A stretch of DNA of 15,397 nucleotides from Comamonadaceae bacterium (lineage in GTDB: Bacteria; Pseudomonadota; Gammaproteobacteria; Burkholderiales; Burkholderiaceae_C). Below the pieces are notes generated by a model. It saw nothing but the letters and a program-made list of their open reading frames with translations. It was not told the DNA's origin and ran no database searches. Within the stretch, counting starts at the first letter, position 1; the number at the start of each line of letters is the position of its first letter. The DNA is taken from the NCBI GenBank assembly GCA_947458415.1, contig CANGZG010000045.1, forward strand, positions 1-15,397, given 5' to 3'. The position numbers and the translations under genes were made by a program. Positions 1-6,912 of the stretch are shown here, one piece after another.

Positions 1-428
1 CCCAACGTGGCTGAGGCGGCTGTCACGCCCACCGCAAATTCAGCGTCATAGCCGTGGTCGGTCATGGCCTTGACTTCAATCGTGCCCAAGCCCGCCGCGT
101 CAGCCACCGCCGTGCCGCTCATGCCTGCAAACACCACCGAACCCACCACGTTCACATGGCCTAAGCCTCCTTTGAGCCAACCCACCAAAGACAGGGCGTA
201 ACCATAAATGCGGTGTGTGATGCCCGAGGTGTTCATCAAATTGCCCGCCAAAATGAAAAACGGCACAGCCAACAAAGGAAAGCTGTCAATGCCTGAGACC
301 ATGCGGTGTATCACCACGAAAGGGGGTGAGCTGGGGTTGAGCCAGAGATAAATCAACGAGGCGGCTGCCATCGCCATGGCAACAGGTAAGCCGCCACTGA
401 GTAACACCAGAAAAATGATTTTCAACAT
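1..428 (-). CDS. dctM: TRAP transporter large permease (DctM-like), partial
   Basis: The frame opens at ATG 428 and runs off the left edge, so only the first 142 or so codons are present and the C-terminal two thirds are missing. The protein begins MLKIIFLVLLSGGLPVAMAM and contains LLAVPFFILAGNLMN, GLGHVNVVGSVVFAGMSGTA and an ADAAGLGT stretch, all typical of the DctM/SiaM 12-TM subunit. This subunit forms the Na+- or H+-coupled channel through which the substrate handed over by DctP crosses the inner membrane. It begins 7 nt after the dctQ stop, so dctP-dctQ-dctM form one operon. The family assignment is firm; the substrate cannot be read from this subunit. Confidence 0.95.
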   Translation of the reverse strand, partial: MLKIIFLVLLSGGLPVAMAMAAASLIYLWLNPSSPPFVVIHRMVSGIDSFPLLAVPFFILAGNLMNTSGITHRIYGYALSLVGWLKGGLGHVNVVGSVVFAGMSGTAVADAAGLGTIEVKAMTDHGYDAEFAVGVTAASATL

Positions 429-435
429 GGTCGGT

Positions 436-975
436 TCAACGGTTGTCTGGGCGTTCAAGCACGCTATGGCCTTGGCGCAAGTGTTGGCGCATGACCCACA
501 CGCTGCGCCATGTCATCAGCACAAACGCCAACCACACGACGCCGTACACCAAGTTCATGGGCAGATTAACAATGGTCATTTGGTAGCTGCCCATTTTTTG
601 CATCAGCTCCCAGGTGAGCCAACTGGCACAGCCCAAAAAAGCGATTCGAAGCACGTCCACCAACAAAGACAAAGCCCGGCCTGCACCTGTTGGTAAAAAA
701 CGGAAAAAGAAATCCACTTGGATATGGTTGTTCTTGGCCACACCAATGGCCGCGCCAACGAACACCGTGGCGATCAACAAATAACGTGCAATTTCTTCAG
801 TCCATGCAGCCGAGTCGTTGAACACATAGCGCGTGACGAATTGATAGAAGACGGTCAACCCCAGCAACCAAAAAAACGCCAACGCCAACCAAGCCTCGGG
901 CATGACCCCGCTCAAGTCAACCGTTTCATCGGTCTCGCCAAACGCACTGGCCAGTTTGTCAACGTCTTGGCTCAT
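436..975 (-). CDS. dctQ: TRAP transporter small permease (DctQ-like)
   Basis: A 179-residue protein with four predicted membrane segments (about residues 28-47, 64-82, 102-123 and 140-160), the normal layout of the DctQ subunit. Family hallmarks are the TEEIARYLLIATVFVGAAIG segment after the first helix and the following NNHIQVDFFF. In TRAP systems DctQ pairs with the large permease DctM. The hydrophilic first 25 residues are rich in Asp/Glu, as expected for a cytoplasmic N-terminus. Its ATG overlaps the dctP stop by 4 nt (ATGA), implying translational coupling, and dctM follows after 7 nt. Confidence is high because all three TRAP genes lie in canonical order. Confidence 0.95.
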   Translation of the reverse strand: MSQDVDKLASAFGETDETVDLSGVMPEAWLALAFFWLLGLTVFYQFVTRYVFNDSAAWTEEIARYLLIATVFVGAAIGVAKNNHIQVDFFFRFLPTGAGRALSLLVDVLRIAFLGCASWLTWELMQKMGSYQMTIVNLPMNLVYGVVWLAFVLMTWRSVWVMRQHLRQGHSVLERPDNR

Positions 976-1955
976 TTGACAGCCTGCACACGGTCGTAAT
1001 CTGCACGTTCCAGTTTCATGCTTTCAACGGGTTTGTTTTTGAGCACCGAGTCTTGGAAACTTTTGCGGTTGACTTCCACCACGTTCAAGCCTTTTTTCTT
1101 GAAGAAATCGATCAGCTCGGCTTCGCGTTTTTTGACTTTTGCCGACGCGCGGGTGGCTGCCTCTTGCATGACCTCGCCAAACATTTTTTGTTCGGCAGGT
1201 GACAGGTTGCTCCAGACGTGAGGCGCCACCATGGTGATCAAGCCATCGACGATGTGACCGGTCAGCATGATGGACTTTTGCACTTCAAAAAACTTCTTTG
1301 CCTCGATCGTGGTGAGCGGATTTTCTTGCGCATCCACCGTGCCATTTTGCAAAGCCAAATACACCTCGGCAAACGCAATGGGTGTGGGGTTCGCGCCGCA
1401 GGCTTGCCACGTGGCGGTGTAGGCTGGTGCGTCTGGCACACGGATCTTTAAGCCTTTGATGTCCGCACATTGGTTGAAGGTTTTGTTCGCAGTGGTGTGG
1501 CGTGCGCCGTAGTAGGTGTAGGCCGTGACCTGTATGCCGGTCTTTTGTCGAAACTCATTGACCATTTCTTGAAACAAACTGCTTTTGGAATAGGCCAGCA
1601 AATGCTCGCCATCTCTGAAGATGAACGGGTAGTATGCAATGCCAAAACGCGGATAACTGCGCGCGGCAAATGACGGACCGCCGATCATGATGTCCACCGA
1701 GCCCAGCATCAAGCCTTGGTTGAGATCGGTTTCTTTGCCCAAACTGGAGGCGGGGAACACCTGGATATCAAACTTTCCTTTGGAGCGTTTTTTGATTTCC
1801 TCTGCCGCCCATACCGATTCCGTGTGGTAAGGCTCGGCGGATTCATACACATGCGCCCATTTCAATTTTTGCTGGGCATGGGTTGCCAGCGGCAACACAG
1901 GAAGACACACCACTGTCCAAAGAAACAACCAACGACAAAATGAATTGAAATGCAT
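972..1955 (-). CDS. dctP: TRAP transporter substrate-binding protein (DctP family)
   Basis: A 327-residue periplasmic solute receptor. Residues 1-27 form a Sec signal peptide with a likely cut after THA. The mature protein starts QQKLKWAHVYESAEPYH, a typical DctP opening. The conserved carboxylate-binding arginine is in GLKIRVPDAPAY (R172), and a QENP motif lies at 210-213, as in most DctP proteins that bind C4-dicarboxylates or related hydroxy- and sugar acids. The ligand cannot be named from sequence. It is the first gene of dctPQM and diverges from the catabolic genes starting at 2169, so those enzymes probably act on what it imports. No strong Shine-Dalgarno is visible before the ATG; a weak GAAAG lies upstream. 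Confidence 0.97.
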   Translation of the reverse strand: MHFNSFCRWLFLWTVVCLPVLPLATHAQQKLKWAHVYESAEPYHTESVWAAEEIKKRSKGKFDIQVFPASSLGKETDLNQGLMLGSVDIMIGGPSFAARSYPRFGIAYYPFIFRDGEHLLAYSKSSLFQEMVNEFRQKTGIQVTAYTYYGARHTTANKTFNQCADIKGLKIRVPDAPAYTATWQACGANPTPIAFAEVYLALQNGTVDAQENPLTTIEAKKFFEVQKSIMLTGHIVDGLITMVAPHVWSNLSPAEQKMFGEVMQEAATRASAKVKKREAELIDFFKKKGLNVVEVNRKSFQDSVLKNKPVESMKLERADYDRVQAVK

Positions 1956-2049
1956 ATTGGAAACTTTCGTGTCAGAAAAAAATGCCCACAGAGAACATAC
2001 AACCCTGTCCCATCGGTTTGCCTACATAGAAACCCTAGATTGCGCCTGG

Positions 2050-2070
2050 TCGGTGTGTTCTGAAGACCGA
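2050..2070. promoter_or_regulatory. candidate operator in the divergent dctP / NTF2-like region
   Basis: A perfect 5-bp inverted repeat, TCGGT-N11-ACCGA, sits near the middle of the 213 bp between the divergent dctP and NTF2-like genes. A third TCGGT copy is at 2013-2017. A shared operator is plausible because the two operons look functionally linked, but short repeats like this occur by chance and no regulator gene is adjacent. The rest of 1956-2168 shows only weak promoter-like matches (for example TTGGTT-N16-TAAGAT at 2114-2141 for the plus strand). Confidence 0.2.
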
Positions 2071-2168
2071 TTTGGCAGGCGCTTGGGCTGCCATGCATGA
2101 GGGTATTTCGCCATTGGTTTGGCAAGTTCACTGCGTAAGATGGACTGACATTTTTCAAGGAGATAAGC

Positions 2169-2621
2169 ATGAACCGTTTCTTTTCTCGCCTGACGCTGGC
2201 ATTGCTGCTCAGCTGCTTGGGTAGCCTTTCCGCTCACGCTGATTCCTGCGAGTCCATCAGTGCGGACGAGGCCCTGAACGCCGAACAAATGCGCCATGTG
2301 GCTCAAACCTCCAACGATTTCACCGCCATGGAAAAAATCTTCTCGCCCGACTTGGTGTACGTGCATTCCAGCTCGGTGGTGGACAACAAGCAGTCATACA
2401 TCGAGTCCATGCGCTCAGGTAACGTGGTTTACAAAGTGATGCGCCATACCGACGTAGAGGTACGCACCTTTGGATGCATCGCCATCATGACGGGTAACGG
2501 CAATTACGATGTCCGTGTCAATGGCAAAGACTTGAACGTGGTTTTGCGTTTTCACAGCATCTGGCAAAAAACCGACGGCGAATTGAAATACGTGTCTTGG
2601 CAGTCCACCCGCATTCCCTGA
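2169..2621 (+). CDS. secreted NTF2-like (SnoaL / DUF4440-type) protein
   Basis: A 150-residue protein with a strong ribosome site (AAGGAG at 2158-2163, 5 nt before the ATG). Residues 1-24 form a signal peptide ending SAHA, so the product is probably periplasmic. The mature part has the alpha+beta NTF2 pattern: a helical start around EQMRHVAQTSNDFTAMEKIF, then DLVYVHSSSVVDNKQSYIES, then strands ending RFHSIWQKTDG and YVSWQSTRIP, close to DUF4440/SnoaL proteins. Mature cysteines C27 and C103 could form a disulfide. NTF2-like folds serve as isomerases, hydratases or plain binders; no catalytic set is certain here. It is the first gene of a run with the hydratase, whose start lies only 6 nt after its stop, so the two are probably cotranscribed. 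Confidence 0.85.
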   Translation: MNRFFSRLTLALLLSCLGSLSAHADSCESISADEALNAEQMRHVAQTSNDFTAMEKIFSPDLVYVHSSSVVDNKQSYIESMRSGNVVYKVMRHTDVEVRTFGCIAIMTGNGNYDVRVNGKDLNVVLRFHSIWQKTDGELKYVSWQSTRIP

Positions 2622-2627
2622 CATGTG

Positions 2628-3446
2628 ATGCCTTTTTTGCACAAGCCGGTTTGGTCAGGTGCGCAGGCGGCTGCGCAGGCATTGCTTGGGCAACAACAAG
2701 ACATGGTGGCGTTCACGGGCTTGCCCGCACAGATTGCGCCACATGAATTGATGCAAGCCTATGCCACGCAAGATGCGTTGGTAGACCAGTTGGTCGGCCA
2801 ACGCCATACCCATGTCAGCGGCTACAAAATCGCGATCACCACGCCGGTGATGCGCGAATTTGTCGGCTTTGATGACGCGATCTCGGGTTGTGTCTTGGCC
2901 GATACCGTTTTCCAAACCGGGCACACCGTCAACGCCAATGCGTTTCAAAACCTGATCATTGAATTTGAGTTGGCGTTGCAGTTTGCTTGTGATCTGCCCG
3001 TGACAGGCATGGCATGGACCGCCGACAGCATTGTGGAATGCGTGGCGTGCGCCTACCCATGTTTGGAAATCGCAGACGACAGGCATGCGGTGTACGCCGA
3101 TTTGAAGCAGCACTTTTTCAGTTTGGTGGCTGAAAACGCTTGGAACCATGGCGTGGTCTTGGGCGAGCGAATTGACAAATCGAGGTTCGCGCAACTTTGG
3201 CAGACCACGGGAACCGCGCTTGTGAACGGGCAACCCATTGGCAGTGGCCACAGCCGCGATGTGATGGGCCATCCACTGCAAGCATTGGCATGGATCGCCA
3301 ACCACATGGCAAGCCGAGGCCATGCCTTCAAAGCAGGGCAGTGGGTCACGACGGGCAGTTGGTTGGCGTCTTACTTTCCCAAGCGCGGGCAAGATTTGCG
3401 TTTTGAATTGGTCGATGGCGCGCAGGTGTGCGTCAACATTCATTGA
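2628..3446 (+). CDS. 2-keto-4-pentenoate hydratase-like (MhpD / FAH superfamily) enzyme
   Basis: A 272-residue protein of the 2-keto-4-pentenoate hydratase / 2-oxo-3-hexenedioate decarboxylase branch of the fumarylacetoacetase superfamily (usual length 260-270). Visible hallmarks are SGYKIAITTPVM with K67, the metal-binding pair E112-F-E114 in IIEFELALQF, the third acidic ligand E147 in PCLEIAD, and the C-terminal block VMGHPLQALAWIANHM then AGQWVTTGS. Relatives hydrate or decarboxylate short 2-oxo-enoic acids with Mg2+ or Mn2+. Here the usual meta-cleavage partners (dioxygenase, aldolase) are absent, so the substrate may be another unsaturated keto acid. ATG 2628 was chosen; a GTG at 2625 is equally possible. 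No clear Shine-Dalgarno is seen, so it probably relies on coupling with the upstream gene. Confidence 0.9.
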   Translation: MPFLHKPVWSGAQAAAQALLGQQQDMVAFTGLPAQIAPHELMQAYATQDALVDQLVGQRHTHVSGYKIAITTPVMREFVGFDDAISGCVLADTVFQTGHTVNANAFQNLIIEFELALQFACDLPVTGMAWTADSIVECVACAYPCLEIADDRHAVYADLKQHFFSLVAENAWNHGVVLGERIDKSRFAQLWQTTGTALVNGQPIGSGHSRDVMGHPLQALAWIANHMASRGHAFKAGQWVTTGSWLASYFPKRGQDLRFELVDGAQVCVNIH

Positions 3447-3467
3447 ATTTTTGAAGGAGAGAACGTC

Positions 3468-4373
3468 ATGGGTAAACCAGTGATTGGTTTTATTGGAGTG
3501 GGTTTGATGGGCGCTGGCATGGCCAAAAACATCGTGACCAAAGGCTTTCCGTTGGTCATCATGGGGCACAAAAACCGTGAACCTGTTGAGCGTCTCAAAG
3601 CCTTAGGTGCCAGTGAAGCCAACAATGCGCGTGAACTTGGCAGCCAGTGCGACATCGTGCACTTGTGCGTCACCGGTTCTCCCCAAGTGGAAGCCTTGAT
3701 GAACGGACCTGAAGGCTTGTTGGCAAGCGGAAAAAAAGGATTGACCATCATCGACTGCTCAACCTCAAACCCTGTTTCCACCAAACAAATGGCGGCGTTG
3801 GCCGAGCGCCATGGCATGCATTTCATTGACGCACCCTTAGGTCGCACGCCGGTTGAAGCAGAAGCCGGGACCCTGGACTGCATGGTGGGCGCTTCGGACG
3901 AAATTTTTGCCAAAGTCAAGCCAGTTCTCGAATGCTGGTCCGGCAATATCGTGCATTTGGGTCCAGTGGGTTTGGGGCACACCATGAAACTGATCAACAA
4001 CTTCATTGCCATGGGCTATGCCGCGTTGTTTTCTGAAGCGTTGTCCATTGCGCGCAAAGCTGGTTTGAGCCAAGACCAATTCCATGCCGTGATTGGCTCC
4101 GGGCGCATGCGCAGTCCGTTCTACGACACGTTCATGAAATGGACCATGAATGGCGATGAAAACGCGCACAAATTCACCATCACCAACGCCCACAAAGACA
4201 TGCGTTACCTGAGCAGCTTGGCCAATGACATTGGCGCGTTGCACCCGATCCAAGCCATGGTGAAAAATTCGTTTGCCGGCATGGAAGCGCAAGGGTATGC
4301 GCAAAAGTATGTGCCGATGTTGGCCGATTTCGTGGCCACGCAAAACGGACTGCCGCCCTCGCATCCTTTTTGA
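3468..4373 (+). CDS. beta-hydroxyacid dehydrogenase (3-hydroxyisobutyrate dehydrogenase-like), NAD(P)-dependent
   Basis: A 301-residue protein with a strong ribosome site (AAGGAG) before the ATG. The N-terminal Rossmann domain starts IGFIGVGLMGAGMA (GxGxxG at residues 10-15). The helical C-terminal domain carries the catalytic lysine in GHTMKLINN (K174, with N177 and N178) and a second conserved block AHKDM (K243, D244). The substrate loop reads DAPLGRTPVEAEAGTL (residues 121-136) instead of the usual DAPVSGG, replacing SGG by GRT. From memory, E. coli YihU, a sulfolactaldehyde reductase, has GRT at the same place. The enzyme should interconvert a short hydroxy acid and its aldehyde. It lies 21 nt after the hydratase and 12 nt before the SDR, so all probably belong to one pathway. 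The exact substrate is unknown. Confidence 0.95.
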   Translation: MGKPVIGFIGVGLMGAGMAKNIVTKGFPLVIMGHKNREPVERLKALGASEANNARELGSQCDIVHLCVTGSPQVEALMNGPEGLLASGKKGLTIIDCSTSNPVSTKQMAALAERHGMHFIDAPLGRTPVEAEAGTLDCMVGASDEIFAKVKPVLECWSGNIVHLGPVGLGHTMKLINNFIAMGYAALFSEALSIARKAGLSQDQFHAVIGSGRMRSPFYDTFMKWTMNGDENAHKFTITNAHKDMRYLSSLANDIGALHPIQAMVKNSFAGMEAQGYAQKYVPMLADFVATQNGLPPSHPF

Positions 4374-4385
4374 AAGTGGGCAGGC

Positions 4386-5153
4386 ATGAACCCGTTGTTT
4401 GATTTGAGCGGCAAGGTGGCCATCGTCACGGGCGGCAACGGCGGCATCGGCTTGGGCATGGCGCAGGGGTTGGCCGAGGCGGGCGCCACCGTGGTGATTG
4501 CGGGACGCAACGAAAGCAAAAACCATGACGCAGTGAACGCCATTTTGCAAAAGGGTGGCAAAGCCTCTGCTGTGGTGGTCGATGTGCAGCAACAAGCCGA
4601 GTGTGAGCAAATGGTGCAGCGCAGTTTGCAAGCCCATGGGCGGATTGACATTTTGGTCAACAACGCGGGCATGAACATACGCAAGCCGCCTCAAGCCTAC
4701 GCGTTGGCTGAATGGAACCAAGTGTTGCAGACCAACTTGACCAGCGCGTTCGTTTGCTCTCAAGCGGTGTATCCGGTTTATGAACAGCAGGGCGCAGGAA
4801 AGATCATCAACATCGGCTCAATGATGTCCCTGTTTGGCGCATCATTCGCCACGCCGTATGCCGCGTCCAAAGGCGGCTTGGTGCAAATGACCAAGGCCAT
4901 GGCTTGTGCGTGGGCCGCCCAACACATTCAAGTCAACGCCATTTTGCCGGGTTGGATTGACACCGATTTGACACGTCAGGCGCGCATCGATGTCGATGGC
5001 CTTCACCAACGCGTGTTGGACAGAACGCCCGCCAAGCGCTGGGGCATGCCGGACGACTTCGCTGGCATTGCGGTGTTTTTGGCGAGTCCGGCATCGAACT
5101 TCATCACGGGCGCAGCGATTGCTGTGGATGGCGGGTATTCGGTGCAAGGCTGA
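4386..5153 (+). CDS. SDR family oxidoreductase (KduD / gluconate 5-dehydrogenase-like)
   Basis: A 255-residue classical short-chain dehydrogenase of standard length. The cofactor motif is TGGNGGIG (15-22), the structural motif NNAG is at 92-95, and the catalytic tetrad is complete: N117, S145, Y158 and K162 (YAASK). The family C-terminal block NFITGAAIAVDGGYSVQG is present. An Arg (R41 in VIAGRN) right after the second strand, where NAD-specific enzymes usually have Asp, is compatible with NADP(H). The overall pattern recalls 2-deoxy-D-gluconate 3-dehydrogenase and gluconate 5-dehydrogenase, but SDR substrates are rarely predictable from sequence. It closes the catabolic run that begins with the NTF2-like gene. 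Confidence 0.96.
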   Translation: MNPLFDLSGKVAIVTGGNGGIGLGMAQGLAEAGATVVIAGRNESKNHDAVNAILQKGGKASAVVVDVQQQAECEQMVQRSLQAHGRIDILVNNAGMNIRKPPQAYALAEWNQVLQTNLTSAFVCSQAVYPVYEQQGAGKIINIGSMMSLFGASFATPYAASKGGLVQMTKAMACAWAAQHIQVNAILPGWIDTDLTRQARIDVDGLHQRVLDRTPAKRWGMPDDFAGIAVFLASPASNFITGAAIAVDGGYSVQG

Positions 5154-5156
5154 GGT

Positions 5157-5171
5157 CTTGGCTGTGCCAAG
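5157..5171 (+). terminator. small hairpin after the SDR gene, possible weak terminator
   Basis: CTTGGC-TGT-GCCAAG forms a perfect 6-bp stem with a 3-nt loop starting 4 nt after the SDR stop codon. There is no T-run after it, so if it acts in termination it is weak or factor-dependent. It marks a plausible end of the catabolic operon ahead of the candidate promoter of the next gene. Confidence 0.25.
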
Positions 5172-5181
5172 TCACTCAAGC

Positions 5182-5209
5182 TTGTCGCGTTGACTCCGAT
5201 TGATAACAT
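5182..5209 (+). promoter_or_regulatory. candidate sigma70 promoter for the zincin-FKBP pair
   Basis: TTGTCG (5182-5187), a 16-nt spacer, then TAACAT (5204-5209). The match is moderate in both boxes. A start of transcription near 5216 would leave almost no leader before ATG 5225, which would favour one of the later in-frame ATGs (5237 or 5270) as the true start of the downstream gene. Confidence 0.3.
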
Positions 5210-5224
5210 CCGCGGGTTGTTTCA

Positions 5225-6385
5225 ATGTGGTTCAAGATGTTCAATGATGACAAGCCAACTGTGTTGCTGATGCGCCCCAAGCGCGATTGGCGCTGGGCCA
5301 TGATGGGCCTGCTCTTCCTGTCTGCAGTGAACTGGGCGCAAGCGCAAGACACGCCGCCATCGACGGTTTGCAAGGCTTTCGACTTCCGTGCCATGGCGTA
5401 TTCCATCAACGATGCCCAGGCCCGCGAAAAACGTGCGTTGGAATGGCTCGCCAGGTACGGCAATGACTGTCCCTTTCGCGAAATTGAATTGATTCGCAGC
5501 AATGTGGCCGTGTGGTTGGGAACGTCGAACACCGAAAAAGTGCACCAGACGGTCAAAGCCTTGTACCAAAGTAAAAAGCCTGCGGCGTCCACTTTAGAGG
5601 TGAGCAAAAACACCAACACAGCGCCTGCGATCCAACCCTCAGGCAGCCTCAATAACGATGCAAAAACAGGGGCAAAACCCGCTACTGACACTGTCTCTAC
5701 CGGGCCGAGAAACATCAAAAAACTGCCCAACAAAGTGGATGGCAAAACCGCCGCCAGCAAAGAATTTGCGTTGAGAGAAAGTGAAATCGCACAATGTTTG
5801 CCCAATGAAATTGCCACTTGGAACGACGGCGACAAAGACACCAAGATGCTCAGCGCCAAGATGCTGTTCATCTACGACCACCAAGGTGCGCCCGCCGCAG
5901 TCAGTGAGGACGCCGTGTTTGCTGTGCTGCAACAAGCCGCGTCTGCTTGGGGCCAGTGTGGCGGTCAAAACGCCGTGATGCTCAAGCGCGATGTATTTGA
6001 TCCCAACAACGACAGCGCAAAAATCACGGTGCAGTGGAATGACAAAGACAAGTTGGGCACGATTGGACTGGCCAACATCACCTTGAAAACTTTGACCTTG
6101 AGTCCAGATGCGTTCAAAAATTTGAATCGCATCAACCCCAACCGCAACTTGGTGGAGACTTTGCAAATGGTGGTGTCGCACGAGGTGGGGCATTTCCACG
6201 GGTTGATCGCCCATTCCAAACGTTGTGTGGATGTGCTCTCCTACTACACCAACGATGCCGGCGACAAATGCACGATACGGGGCAATGGTGTCATGCCAAC
6301 CCAGTTTGAATACCGCTCACTGCTGCCCACCGCGTGTGACATCCAACGCTGTAGGATAGCCAATGGCACAGGATCATCACCATGA
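5225..6385 (+). CDS. secreted zinc-metalloprotease-like protein (matrixin-like HExxH)
   Basis: A 386-residue reading from the first ATG. A signal peptide is best seen from in-frame ATG 5270 (MRPKRDWRWAMMGLLFLSAV, then NWAQA), so the true start may be 5270; none of the ATGs has a good Shine-Dalgarno. After export come a helical Cys-containing region (about residues 42-115), a Lys/Thr/Asn-rich low-complexity linker (about 115-190) and a C-terminal domain with HEVGHFHGLIAHS (319-331) and a later GVMP (M357) that could be the Met-turn. This resembles metzincins (HExxHxxGxxH), but three residues rather than two separate the Gly and third His, so the zinc site is atypical. Four cysteines in the last 60 residues suggest disulfides. 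The stop overlaps the FKBP start by 4 nt. Confidence 0.75.
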   Translation: MWFKMFNDDKPTVLLMRPKRDWRWAMMGLLFLSAVNWAQAQDTPPSTVCKAFDFRAMAYSINDAQAREKRALEWLARYGNDCPFREIELIRSNVAVWLGTSNTEKVHQTVKALYQSKKPAASTLEVSKNTNTAPAIQPSGSLNNDAKTGAKPATDTVSTGPRNIKKLPNKVDGKTAASKEFALRESEIAQCLPNEIATWNDGDKDTKMLSAKMLFIYDHQGAPAAVSEDAVFAVLQQAASAWGQCGGQNAVMLKRDVFDPNNDSAKITVQWNDKDKLGTIGLANITLKTLTLSPDAFKNLNRINPNRNLVETLQMVVSHEVGHFHGLIAHSKRCVDVLSYYTNDAGDKCTIRGNGVMPTQFEYRSLLPTACDIQRCRIANGTGSSP

Positions 6386-6792
6386 ACACATACATCACCA
6401 TCAGCAGTTTGTTAATCACCCTTTGGACGAACCAGGCCTGGGCAGACAACCCGGTCGACACCTTGCCCTCGGGTGTCAAGGTTGAACACCTGAAACCGGG
6501 TACCGGTGCCAGTCCCACCGCGGCCGATACCGTGGTGGCGCACTACCGTGGCACCTTGCCAGACGGCAAAGAATTTGACAGCAGTTTCAAGCGAGGCGAG
6601 CCAATCGCATTCCCTTTGTCGCGCGTCATTCCTTGCTGGACCCAAGGCATGCAAAAAATCAAAATCGGTGGCAAAGCGCGCCTGACTTGCCCGCCTGAAA
6701 CCGCTTATGGTGCAGATGGCGTGCGGGGCGTGATTCCTCCCCAATCGACATTGACGTTCGACGTGGAATTGGTCGGCATCAAGAAAAACTGA
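6382..6792 (+). CDS. periplasmic FKBP-type peptidyl-prolyl cis-trans isomerase
   Basis: A 136-residue single-domain FKBP with a signal peptide (1-21, ending AWA). AGGA lies 9 nt before the ATG. The FKBP domain spans about 30-135, with HYRGTLPDGKEFDSS (Y55, F65, D66), PIAFPLSRVIPCWTQGM (F77, V82, I83, W86), an ETAYG loop (Y109) and the final strand TLTFDVELVGI (F126). The main active-site residues of catalytically competent FKBPs are therefore present. C85 and C103 might pair in the oxidising periplasm. The 4-nt overlap with the upstream secreted protease-like gene implies coupled translation and suggests, without proving, that the isomerase helps fold that protein. Confidence 0.95.
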   Translation: MNTYITISSLLITLWTNQAWADNPVDTLPSGVKVEHLKPGTGASPTAADTVVAHYRGTLPDGKEFDSSFKRGEPIAFPLSRVIPCWTQGMQKIKIGGKARLTCPPETAYGADGVRGVIPPQSTLTFDVELVGIKKN

Positions 6793-6912
6793 GCTGTTTT
6801 GCGGCGTTGGTGATTACCCTTGGGTTAAGTGTTTCGCCCGGCGATTTGGCTCGCATGCAGGAATTCGTGTGCTAAGGTCTTTGGTTGGTGAACTCAAAGC
6901 AAGGTGCATAGC

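Noticed and set aside
2655..3569. A 304-codon open frame on the minus strand across the hydratase gene.
   Set aside because: It is antisense to a gene with clear FAH-family motifs, has a His/Arg/Pro-rich composition with no recognisable domain, and has no ribosome site.
3837..4763. A 308-codon minus-strand open frame across the dehydrogenase and SDR genes.
   Set aside because: It spans two genes with full catalytic motifs on the other strand; its His/Arg-rich translation looks like a shadow frame.
6793..6912. Terminator or promoter between the FKBP and ACS-type MFS genes.
   Set aside because: Only a very short ACCC/GGGT pair and poor promoter boxes are present; nothing supports a call.
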